From a virus, in IMG/VR virus record IMGVR_UViG_3300009068_000176, positions 1 to 25,301 of that record: DNA of 25,301 nucleotides. One strand, given 5' to 3'. Made by a program: the position numbers and the translations under genes. Of the stretch, positions 7,805 to 13,342 are shown in pieces (position 1 is the first letter of the stretch; each line of letters opens with the position of its first letter). The notes under the pieces were generated by a model. That model saw nothing but the letters and a program-made list of their open reading frames with translations, was not told where the DNA came from and ran no database searches.

Positions 7805-7951
7805 TTATCTCTTCTTCGCAGTTTTAGCCGACTGCTTGAGCGCCTTGGCCGTGGGTGCGCCGGGGGCGCCCGGCTTACGCATCTTCTCTTTGCTGCCCGC
7901 AGCTATTCTGTCGCGCTTGGCGTTAATGTTGGCGTAGAGTCCTGGTTTCAT
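7805..7951 (-). CDS. 48-aa basic protein between terminase and portal
   Basis: The protein begins MKPGLYANINAKRDRIAAGS and continues with KEKMRKPGAPGAPTAKALKQ, ending in a Lys/Ala-rich tail. Its composition is about one-third Lys, Arg and Ala. Close relatives with the MKPGLYANI.AKR.RIAAGS..KMRKPG pattern are widespread in phages and are usually missed or left hypothetical because of their size. ATG 7951 follows the previous stop by two bases, with a GGAAG ribosome site. The function is unknown; possible roles are DNA condensation or a head-interior protein. Confidence 0.82.
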   Translation of the reverse strand: MKPGLYANINAKRDRIAAGSKEKMRKPGAPGAPTAKALKQSAKTAKKR

Positions 7952-7953
7952 GG

Positions 7954-8211
7954 TCAGCACTTCCATCGTTTAAGAGAGGCTTTTGCACGTTCAGCAGGGC
8001 CACTGGCTTTAGCCACCACCCCCGACATTCTCGCGCAAAAGGATGCTTTGCGACCCTTGTCGGCGGCGGTCTTGGGACTGGGTGCCGGCGGCTTCAAGTT
8101 GCTACCAGTGGCTGCGTTGTACTTGGCTCGGCCCTTTGCGGTCAGGCCAGCGCCCTTACTGACCGGGAGCTTCTCGCCTCGACCCACAGCTAGAGACACG
8201 CTTTTCTTCAC
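7954..8211 (-). CDS. 85-aa basic protein, DUF6321-like
   Basis: The protein contains LTAKGRAKYNAATGSNLKPP (about residues 23-42), PKTAADKGRKASFCARMSGV (about 46-65) and a C-terminal SLKRWKC. This combination of GLTA.GR..YN..TGSNLK.P, SFCARM.G and a final ALR.W.C is the pattern I know as DUF6321, a conserved small protein of phage late operons. It begins at GTG 8211, immediately after the TAG of the large terminase gene with no intervening base, so re-initiation is likely. Two conserved cysteines (near residues 59 and 85) could pair or bind metal. The molecular role is unknown. Confidence 0.82.
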   Translation of the reverse strand: MKKSVSLAVGRGEKLPVSKGAGLTAKGRAKYNAATGSNLKPPAPSPKTAADKGRKASFCARMSGVVAKASGPAERAKASLKRWKC

Positions 8212-9735
8212 CTAGCTACCCATCCAAGAGTTGGTTACGCTGTTTGATTGGGAGTTTATCCGGCGCGCAGGCTCGCGGTACTCGCGGTGCGCGACGGGGA
8301 AGGCAAACGTCACCGCCAGCGCGTCGGCGGCATCGGGTGAGGCTAGACCTCTACTACGCATTTCCTTCTTTCCTTCAAGGAAAATCGTGCCGCTACTGTT
8401 GGGCTTCTTCATGGGGCCGACCAGATCAGCCTTTAGCTGCCGGTCGCCAGGAATGGATGCTGTCTTCAACCAGTCCTTCATCAAGCCCCACATCTCAGCC
8501 CGCTTGTTGCCCCACATAATGGCGTTCTTGGCCTTCCAGCCAAAGTTTACCCCACGCACCTTGTACCGCTGTTCTGTGAGCCTGTCAAGTATTCCGTATC
8601 CGAGGCCACCTTCGTCGATTACCGACAGGATCGGCTTGTACTCCTCAATGGCGTCGATCACTCGTCCGACGATGGTCATGGTGTCCTCGCCCGAGTACCG
8701 TTTGATGGCAATAATGTCCCGCCCTTGGCGCACCACCAGCACGGTCGAGTCAGCGCCGCCGCGCGCGGGGTCTATCCCGAGCACAATCGGTGCCGTGGTG
8801 TCCTTCCACCGCTCGCGGCCCATCGCGTCCTCGACCAGCAGCGGCTTGATGAACTGATCCTCGCCAGCATCCGGAAACTCGCCGTACACCTCGACCTTCG
8901 CCTGTGGCGAATCTTCTCCGTATTCTGCGATGATCTGCTCATAGACCTGTTTGTCGGTGTCCTCCACCGTCCTCGCGTCTACACTACGGGTGTTCCAGAA
9001 CGCCCGTTTGGCGTGGAAGCACTCGAAGAAGTAACCTTCGTTGCGGCGCGGGTTGCTGAAGGCAAACCAGTACCTGTCCGGTGTGTTCTCGGTGAAGAAC
9101 CCGGCGCCGACCTCCCATATAGGATTAGGTATGCCGGAGGACTCATCGAAGATGAGCATCATGCCGTCCTGGTTGTGGACGCCCGCGTAGCTGTCGGGGT
9201 TCTCAGCCGACCACAGCTTGCCCTCTGCGGCCCAGTAACGTGTGCCTTTCTTCAAGTCGCGCTCGACCAGCTCGCACAGCCACGCCGCCGGCACCAGCTT
9301 GGTCGCGCTGATCTCGAACCAGTGGTTGTTGATGGTCATCGCCGCCCACTTGGTCAGCTCGGCCCAGGTCACTGACCGTAGCTGGCTCTCCGAGTTGGCG
9401 CTGATGATGACGCTCGCGCCAATGCGGGTGGTCAGCATCCACAGCACCAACCAACTCACCAAGGCCGACTTGCCGATCCCTCGCCCGCTGCTGACCGCTT
9501 CTCGCAGCGTGTCCATCTGCACCTTGCCTTTGTTGCCGTCGATGTGCGCCTTGATGTCGCGCAAGACTTCCCGCTGCCACTTGCGCGGGCCACGGAACTT
9601 GTGCAGGGGGGTGTTCTTCTGGCCCCAGGGGAACGCAAAGAGGACAAACGCCTCGGGGTCGTCGGCCAGCGCGGGCGACCACAATTCCACCATTAGCCGC
9701 TGTTCTTCCTCAGACTGATAGATCGGTAACTGCAC
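8212..9735 (-). CDS. Terminase large subunit (ATPase and nuclease)
   Basis: The 507-aa motor protein pumps DNA into the procapsid and cuts it. The ATPase domain has a Walker A-type loop SGRGIGKS (residues 83-90) and a Walker B MMLIFDES (192-199) with its catalytic Glu. A coupling-type SNPR motif lies near 227-230. The RNase H-like nuclease domain starts with VLGIDPARGGADST (318-331, D322). It continues with SVIDEGG (371-377, D374) and ends with SPDAADALA (466-474, D468), giving the three acidic metal ligands. The start is GTG 9735, inside the end of the small-subunit gene (26-nt overlap), with AGGGGA upstream. All key residues are present, so it should be active. Confidence 0.95.
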   Translation of the reverse strand: MQLPIYQSEEEQRLMVELWSPALADDPEAFVLFAFPWGQKNTPLHKFRGPRKWQREVLRDIKAHIDGNKGKVQMDTLREAVSSGRGIGKSALVSWLVLWMLTTRIGASVIISANSESQLRSVTWAELTKWAAMTINNHWFEISATKLVPAAWLCELVERDLKKGTRYWAAEGKLWSAENPDSYAGVHNQDGMMLIFDESSGIPNPIWEVGAGFFTENTPDRYWFAFSNPRRNEGYFFECFHAKRAFWNTRSVDARTVEDTDKQVYEQIIAEYGEDSPQAKVEVYGEFPDAGEDQFIKPLLVEDAMGRERWKDTTAPIVLGIDPARGGADSTVLVVRQGRDIIAIKRYSGEDTMTIVGRVIDAIEEYKPILSVIDEGGLGYGILDRLTEQRYKVRGVNFGWKAKNAIMWGNKRAEMWGLMKDWLKTASIPGDRQLKADLVGPMKKPNSSGTIFLEGKKEMRSRGLASPDAADALAVTFAFPVAHREYREPARRINSQSNSVTNSWMGS

Positions 9736-10126
9736 TGGCCGTCCCCTCGATCACTCTTGCGCGCGCCTGCTCAAGCGCCGTGATGACGCTGATCTTCTGG
9801 TACACGTCCACACTGATCTCCTGCCGGGCCGTCCAGCCATGCACATGCTGGAGGATCGCCAGGCTCGCCTTGGCGTCGCCCGCTTCAGACGCCTCGTTCA
9901 GACGCTGCGCTGCGCGCAGCTCATTGTCGGCCTTGCCCTTCTGCGCCGCCAGCTCAGCCAATGGGTCAAATTGGCACAATTGCCGGTACTCCAAAGGCAG
10001 CATCCCAGACGCCAGTGCCAGTGAATCTCCTTTCAACCCTAAAGATGCTGCTTTGTATATGGAGTCCAGACGCGCCTCTGTCGCCTGAAGTCTAGGTCGG
10101 ATCGCTAACGGCAGTGAGCGGAACAT
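9710..10126 (-). CDS. Terminase small subunit (putative)
   Basis: The 138-aa helical protein lies immediately upstream of the large terminase and overlaps it by 26 nt, the classic position of the DNA-recognition subunit. A central charged helix (about residues 58-83, AELAAQKGKADNELRAAQRL) could be the oligomerisation coiled coil. The segment SLAILQHVHGWTARQEISVD (about 88-107) resembles the end of other small terminases. I do not see a clear N-terminal helix-turn-helix signature, so the call is mostly contextual. The ribosome site before ATG 10126 is poor, and the start lies at the edge of the repeat-rich spacer. Small-subunit genes often contain or adjoin the packaging site. Confidence 0.75.
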   Translation of the reverse strand: MFRSLPLAIRPRLQATEARLDSIYKAASLGLKGDSLALASGMLPLEYRQLCQFDPLAELAAQKGKADNELRAAQRLNEASEAGDAKASLAILQHVHGWTARQEISVDVYQKISVITALEQARARVIEGTASAVTDLSV

Positions 10127-10143
10127 GGCTGCGTTATACCACG

Positions 10144-10170
10144 ATTTGGCCTATTTGGCCTATTTGGCCT
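10144..10170. repeat. Three tandem copies of a 9-bp unit (atttggcct)
   Basis: Three exact, in-register copies lie at 10144-10152, 10153-10161 and 10162-10170. They start 18 bp upstream of the small-terminase start codon. The unit is unrelated to the next two arrays. Direct repeats this close to a terminase gene could be binding sites for the small terminase or a transcription factor. Confidence 0.95.
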
Positions 10171-10174
10171 ATGC

Positions 10175-10210
10175 CATGTGGGGGCGCATGTGGGGGCGCA
10201 TGTGGGGGCG
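10175..10210. repeat. Three tandem copies of a 12-bp unit (catgtgggggcg)
   Basis: Three exact copies lie at 10175-10186, 10187-10198 and 10199-10210. The guanine run of five in each copy gives three regularly spaced G-tracts on the plus strand; another G5 follows at 10257-10261. Protein binding (iteron-like) or G-rich structure are both possible; neither is shown. Confidence 0.95.
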
Positions 10211-10330
10211 TAAGCGTTTGGCTTGCAAGAGAAAGTTAAAAATAAAAATTGTTCGTGGGGGCTACCCTGACCGACACGGCCAGCGCAGGGCCCTGGCCCC
10301 CCTTGCTGCGCTGCAACAAAGCCGATGGCC

Positions 10331-10452
10331 GGCCAGCACGGCCAGCACGGCCAGCACGGCCAGCACGGCCAGCACGGCCAGCACGGCCAGCACGGCCAGC
10401 ACGGCCAGCACGGCCAGCACGGCCACCGGCCAGCACGGCCACCGGCCAGCGC
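10331..10452. repeat. Ten-copy 9-bp tandem array (ggccagcac) with interrupted tail
   Basis: Ten exact head-to-tail copies of ggccagcac occupy 10331-10420. They are followed by ggccacc, one exact copy (10428-10436), ggccacc again, and a variant ggccagcgc (10444-10452). The ggccacc units look like copies that lost two bases, so the array has been expanding and decaying by slippage. Because 9 is a multiple of 3 and the unit has no stop in any frame, all six frames read through as artefact peptides. There are no unique spacers, so it is not a CRISPR array. Confidence 0.97.
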
Positions 10453-10494
10453 GGTAGACTCTGGAATGCGTGAAATGTGGACAATGTGAGCTAT

Positions 10495-10566
10495 GGCAGG
10501 CAGGCAGGCAGGCAGGCAGGCAGGCAACCAGGCAACCAGGCAACCAGGCAACCAGGCAACCAGGCT
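10495..10566. repeat. GGCA x8 array passing into 8-bp accaggca repeats
   Basis: Eight exact GGCA tetramers (10495-10526) run directly into four exact 8-bp units accaggca (10527-10558) plus a fifth with one substitution (10559-10566). The 8-mer contains the 4-mer plus acca, so the longer unit probably arose from the shorter and then amplified. Simple tetranucleotide repeats are uncommon in compact phage genomes and are prone to length variation. Confidence 0.95.
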
Positions 10567-10619
10567 GGCAGGGTCTATGTACACTATTTACCCTTTTTGA
10601 CCCCCGCTAATGTCGGCGC

Positions 10620-10637
10620 CCACGCAGCGCTGCGTGG
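10620..10637. promoter_or_regulatory. 18-bp perfect palindrome, possible operator
   Basis: The sequence ccacgcagcgctgcgtgg is its own reverse complement. It lies between the repeat arrays and the AT-rich stretch that leads to the plus-strand operon. A gapless palindrome of this length suits a dimeric DNA-binding protein or a site-specific nuclease. As RNA it would be a poor hairpin because it has no natural loop, so a DNA-level role is more likely. Confidence 0.55.
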
Positions 10638-10882
10638 CGCACGTGCCCTACACCATACATACTGTTATTTTAAAACTGCAGAATATATTCTTATGAAATA
10701 TAGCTTATCAGGCCTATACGCCCCTGAAGCGGGCGCAAGCGCGAGGGAAAGAATCTGCAAATAACATGCAATATTGTAAAGAAAAGACTTGCACTCCTGA
10801 AAAGACTATGGTCTACTCAGATTGTCTCATCCATGCGCGCCAATCCCCGCGCGCATGCTCATACACTTCAGGCGAGTAAATT

Positions 10883-11602
10883 ATGGCTGGATTCATATTT
10901 TACCGCGGACCTAGTCCAATCGATGGCGCGCCGATTGTCGCCATCGCCACGCTCAAAAGCGTTAACGCCAAGACTGGCGATATGGTCCAGACGTGGATAC
11001 TGCGGACCGATGTTAGCCCGCTCGACGCGATCGCGACCGGCGCGGACGCTAGCATCTGCGGAAATTGCGCGCACCGCGGTACCGCGAAACGCAAGCGGAC
11101 CTGCTACGTGGATATCGGAAAATCGCCATCTTCAGTATGGTCCGCCTATCATCGCGGACAGTACATTGACCTATCCGAGGATCCCGGTACCGTCGCGATC
11201 CTGATTGCCCAGCGCATTGTCCGGATGGGAGCGTATGGCGATCCGGCCATGGTCCCCGTGAAACAATGGCGCATGCTGCTAGCAGCTGCAGCTGGCCGCA
11301 CGGGTTACACTCATGCATGGCGCCGGATGTGGGCGCAAGCATTGCGCCCCTATGTAATGGCGAGCGTCGACAGCGTAGCAGAACAAGATACCGCGCGCGC
11401 GATGGGCTGGCGCACGTTCCGTGTGCGGACAGAAACAGAGCCATTGCAGTCCAATGAATTCGCATGCCCGGCATCGCCCGAAGCGGGCAACAAGAAACAA
11501 TGCATAACGTGCAAAGCATGCGATGGCGCGGATCGGCCCGGTAAGGCATCGGCGGCCATTATCGTGCATGGCGCCATGGCAAAGCACTTTGCAACAGCCT
11601 AA
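10883..11602 (+). CDS. DUF7227-like phage protein with two cysteine clusters
   Basis: The 239-aa protein is a conserved phage hypothetical whose SIVAIATL...KTGDM.QTWILR-type N-terminus (here residues 18-41) I associate with DUF7227. There are two cysteine clusters: ICGNCAHRGTAKRKRTC (C59, C62, C74, with H64) and ACPASPEAGNKKQCITCKAC (C195, C207, C210, C213). Each looks capable of binding zinc or an iron-sulfur cluster. The middle is helical (about 105-170). The function is unknown. It is the first and largest gene of the plus-strand accessory operon, which suggests early expression. The ribosome site (AGGCGAG) is weak but correctly spaced from ATG 10883. A hairpin follows the stop. Confidence 0.8.
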   Translation: MAGFIFYRGPSPIDGAPIVAIATLKSVNAKTGDMVQTWILRTDVSPLDAIATGADASICGNCAHRGTAKRKRTCYVDIGKSPSSVWSAYHRGQYIDLSEDPGTVAILIAQRIVRMGAYGDPAMVPVKQWRMLLAAAAGRTGYTHAWRRMWAQALRPYVMASVDSVAEQDTARAMGWRTFRVRTETEPLQSNEFACPASPEAGNKKQCITCKACDGADRPGKASAAIIVHGAMAKHFATA

Positions 11603-11612
11603 CAGTGCTCAG

Positions 11613-11636
11613 CCCTATGCGAGCGATCGCATAGGG
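11613..11636 (+). promoter_or_regulatory. Hairpin after the DUF7227-like gene (10-bp perfect stem, 4-nt loop)
   Basis: Arms 11613-11622 (ccctatgcga) and 11627-11636 pair perfectly around GCGA. No U-tract follows, so it is not a standard intrinsic terminator. It sits in the 69-bp gap between two genes of the operon and could be a processing or mRNA-stability element. Confidence 0.55.
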
Positions 11637-11671
11637 GCGCGCATTGTGCCAATACGCTAAAGGAAAGTACA

Positions 11672-11809
11672 GTGAAGATCACCAATTTATTCGCGATGTT
11701 TCGAAACAGCTATAACGAAGCGGGCTGGCAAGTTTGGCGCGGGCGCGAACTGCTAGCAGTGTTTCATACGCGCGCAGCAGCGCGAGTGTACGCGCGGGCG
11801 CGCGCATGA
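11672..11809 (+). CDS. Small basic protein of 45 aa
   Basis: It starts at GTG 11672 after an AAAGGA ribosome site with 8-nt spacing, and encodes VKITNLFAMFRNSYNEAGWQ followed by an Arg/Ala-rich tail (RAAARVYARARA). The sequence reads as two amphipathic helices with a basic face. No family was recognised. Its stop is overlapped by the start of the next tiny frame (ATGA), a sign of a genuine gene pair. Single-stranded or double-stranded DNA binding would fit the charge but is only a guess. Confidence 0.6.
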   Translation: MKITNLFAMFRNSYNEAGWQVWRGRELLAVFHTRAAARVYARARA

Positions 11810-11886
11810 GCCTGTCAACAATAGTAGGCAACGCGTGCGCCATTGGCGCAAGTATTTGTATTTTATACTTAATATGGAAGGGTTAG
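11806..11886 (+). CDS. 26-aa hydrophobic micro-protein (possible membrane peptide)
   Basis: The frame encodes MSLSTIVGNACAIGASICIL, then YLIWKG and stop. About 18 consecutive hydrophobic or small residues form a single predicted membrane helix, with a basic C-terminal residue. It has no Shine-Dalgarno of its own. Its ATG overlaps the TGA of the previous gene, so it would depend on coupling. It fills the gap exactly, with the next gene starting 3 nt after its stop. No homologue is known to me, and chance cannot be excluded at this length. Confidence 0.45.
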   Translation: MSLSTIVGNACAIGASICILYLIWKG

Positions 11887-11889
11887 ACC

Positions 11890-12117
11890 ATGACATCAAA
11901 AACGGTATTAGTTGATTTTTGGGGTGGGTACCACGCCCAGATGCGCCCGATCACTGTGCGATTGGACCGGGAAACATGTGCGGGCACGTATGGTGGCACC
12001 CCGATGGACGCGCTGCATGCACTCCCGCGCACAGAGGCGCGGGTGATGCGGCACTTGTGCGGCATGCAGGACTGCATGTGTGGCCTGCATCATAACGTTA
12101 ACTGGGGGATTAAATAA
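11890..12117 (+). CDS. Hypothetical protein of 75 aa with C-terminal Cys/His cluster
   Basis: A GGAAGGG ribosome site precedes ATG 11890. The N-terminal half (TVLVDFWGGYHAQMRPITVR) looks like two beta strands. The C-terminal part (RHLCGMQDCMCGLHH, about residues 54-68) has three Cys and three His in a short span that could bind zinc. No family is recognised. The stop shares its last base with the next ATG (TAATG), typical of coupled genes in this operon. Confidence 0.7.
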   Translation: MTSKTVLVDFWGGYHAQMRPITVRLDRETCAGTYGGTPMDALHALPRTEARVMRHLCGMQDCMCGLHHNVNWGIK

Positions 12118-12338
12118 TGCACACCATTGAAGAGCAGGAACGCGCAGCCTACGCGCGCGGTGATACCACGCTGGCGGGCACGCTGGCGCGCATTGATGAC
12201 CTACAGCGCGCACTAGGCGGCGCCACGGCGGAAATAGTAGATCAGCAAGCGGAAATTGAGCACCTGAAACGCATCCTGAGCGATGCGCTGGCCGATGACA
12301 CATGGCGCGAGCGGGCGCAGGCGGCGATTGCAGGCTAG
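12117..12338 (+). CDS. Small coiled-coil protein of 73 aa
   Basis: The sequence is strongly acidic and helical. Heptad-like spacing runs through LARIDDLQRALGGATAEIVD and QQAEIEHLKRILSDALADDT (residues 23-62), predicting a dimeric coiled coil. There are no catalytic motifs. ATG 12117 overlaps the previous stop. Proteins of this type in phage early operons are often adaptors or host-protein inhibitors, but nothing here shows which. A long hairpin-forming gap follows. Confidence 0.7.
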   Translation: MHTIEEQERAAYARGDTTLAGTLARIDDLQRALGGATAEIVDQQAEIEHLKRILSDALADDTWRERAQAAIAG

Positions 12339-12345
12339 TACCCGG

Positions 12346-12378
12346 CCGGCGGCGCCTGCTAACAGCGGGCGGCGCCGG
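12346..12378 (+). promoter_or_regulatory. Strong GC-rich hairpin in intergenic gap
   Basis: Arms 12346-12359 and 12365-12378 form a 14-bp stem with one mismatch and one G-U pair around the loop TAACA. It is almost all G and C. The following sequence (ACGGGCACTTGCACG) has no U-tract. This is the second such element in this operon and again sits in one of its few gaps, so RNase processing or 3'-end protection is more likely than termination. Confidence 0.55.
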
Positions 12379-12420
12379 ACGGGCACTTGCACGTCATAAT
12401 CCACTAGAGGACAGTCCAAT

Positions 12421-12648
12421 ATGATCAATCTTATCTATCAAGGGCGCCGGACGGCGGCGCACCAAAAACTGATCGACGGTCAAACGGCGGCGGGCGCGAG
12501 TGTAGTCCGGCGGGCGAAAGGCTTTTCCGACCACGGCGTGATCAGCGCTCTGGTGCGGGCGGGCTGGCTGGAACCCCGCGCGAGCGGCCCGCGCGGCGGC
12601 ACGCGGTGGTTCACCACGGCGGCGGGCGCGGCGGCGGTGGCATCATGA
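12421..12648 (+). CDS. Small protein of 75 aa, possible winged-helix DNA-binding fold
   Basis: ATG 12421 follows an AGAGGACAG ribosome site. The order of elements is a basic N-terminus (YQGRRTAAHQKLIDGQ), a helix-turn-helix-like segment (FSDHGVISALVRAGWLEPRA, residues 38-57) and a beta wing (GGTRWFTTAAGAAAV). HGVISALVRAGWLEP reads like the recognition helix and wing entry of small winged-helix regulators. The call is from pattern alone. If right, it could be the regulator of this operon. Its stop overlaps the next start (ATGA). Confidence 0.55.
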   Translation: MINLIYQGRRTAAHQKLIDGQTAAGASVVRRAKGFSDHGVISALVRAGWLEPRASGPRGGTRWFTTAAGAAAVAS

Positions 12649-12887
12649 GCGCGGCCATTGTCACCCGTTACCACTCGCCGACCGACACCAAAGGCGCGCG
12701 CATATCGGCGCGCATGATGACGGCGCGCCCGGTGTTCATCCCGTATGCCTACGAATTGAGCGAGCGCGACTGTCACGCAGCGGCGGCGGCGGCGCTCATG
12801 GCCCGCGAGGGCTGGCCCGTGGGCTGCCCGATGGTTGCGGGCGGCATGCCGGACGGCGGTTATGTGTTCGTGCGGGCGGCGGAATGA
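12645..12887 (+). CDS. Conserved phage hypothetical protein of 80 aa
   Basis: I start it at ATG 12645, which overlaps the upstream TGA. The longer in-frame extension is a Gly-rich shadow of the neighbouring gene. The sequence TRYHSPTDTKGARISARMMT, then YAYELSERDCHAAAAAAL and GGMPDGGYVFV matches a small protein I have seen in many phages (TRY.GPT..RGARI.A ... GG.PDG.Y.WV), always unannotated. It is probably a compact alpha/beta domain. The function is unknown. The stop overlaps the next ATG by 4 nt. Confidence 0.8.
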   Translation: MSAAIVTRYHSPTDTKGARISARMMTARPVFIPYAYELSERDCHAAAAAALMAREGWPVGCPMVAGGMPDGGYVFVRAAE

Positions 12888-13342
12888 GCAACATCAGCAG
12901 CATGCATGAAGACGCTTTGGACCCTGACAAGCATCTATGGCCCGTCGAGCCTCCGGAGTCTTATCAGGTGGTGCTGGACTTTTTCTCGGCTGAAACCGAG
13001 GAACAATGCAAGCACCGCATTTACAAGTACACGGATTGCGGCGCATGGATTGAATTCAAGGAATCCGGCATTGTGATTGGTTCGATTGTCGAAGGTTGCG
13101 ACTTTGGAACGGCCACATACCCGCTTTACTATTCCGACGATTTTACAAGCGCGGATATTCAAGCGCGAATTGATGCCGTCGAAAAAGAAGCCAGCGCAAT
13201 ATGGGAATGGGCTAATCGCCCGTGTGACAAAAACGGGAAGTGGCGACGGAATGGAAGAACGACAATGGCCGAGCAGGGTTGCGACGCCCCAGACACGTCT
13301 TACGAGTATGAACATTTCGAGCAGGGTGAAAGGTCGTCATGA
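12884..13342 (+). CDS. Conserved phage hypothetical protein of 152 aa
   Basis: An acidic alpha/beta protein with a well-conserved core (GAWIEFKESGIVIGSIVEGC, then DFGTATYPLYYSDDFTSADI, residues 54-92) and a helical Glu-rich part (QARIDAVEKEASAIWEWANR). It ends with an APDTSYEYEHFEQG motif. The same arrangement occurs in many phages of proteobacteria, often beside the 80-aa family found just upstream here, so the two probably work together. No enzymatic motif is evident. The start overlaps the upstream stop (ATGA). Confidence 0.82.
   Translation: MSNISSMHEDALDPDKHLWPVEPPESYQVVLDFFSAETEEQCKHRIYKYTDCGAWIEFKESGIVIGSIVEGCDFGTATYPLYYSDDFTSADIQARIDAVEKEASAIWEWANRPCDKNGKWRRNGRTTMAEQGCDAPDTSYEYEHFEQGERSS

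Larger units (their letters stand above)
10127..10882. other. Gene-free divergent spacer with multiple tandem repeats
   Basis: This stretch separates the minus-strand late operon from the plus-strand accessory operon. It holds, in order: three 9-bp repeats, three 12-bp repeats, an A/T-rich patch (10222-10254), a ten-copy 9-bp array with imperfect flanks, GGCA repeats passing into 8-bp repeats, an 18-bp perfect palindrome and an AT-rich stretch (about 10660-10720). Open frames across it are translations of repeats and have no credible starts. Both operons must be served by promoters in or near it, but I could not identify convincing -35/-10 pairs. Possible roles are replication origin, packaging site or regulatory hub. 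Confidence 0.8.

Noticed and set aside
10221-10254. Sigma70 promoter around TTGGCT and AATAAA upstream of either divergent operon
   Set aside because: Matches are at most 4 of 6 in each box and far from both start codons. Equally good matches occur by chance in an A/T-rich patch.
10331-10452. CRISPR-like array
   Set aside because: Repeats are 9 bp and directly abutting. There are no 30-40 bp unique spacers and no cas genes.
10476-10484. DnaA box (tgtggacaa)
   Set aside because: It differs from the consensus at one position and is a single copy with no cluster, so it is too weak to call.
10105-10764. Several open frames on both strands across the repeat spacer (up to 159 codons)
   Set aside because: They translate the 9-bp, 4-bp and 8-bp repeats into PAR, AST, CWP or AGR-type strings. 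Repeat periods of 9 and the lack of stops in the units keep all frames open. There are no ribosome sites.
10788-10822. Promoter for the plus-strand accessory operon (TTGCAC with a downstream TATGGT or TCTACT)
   Set aside because: With TATGGT the spacing is 12 bp. With the 17-bp spacing both hexamers are poor.
12606-12644. Upstream extension of the 80-aa protein
   Set aside because: It gives a Gly/His-rich shadow of the previous gene. The coupled ATG at 12645 matches the known family start.
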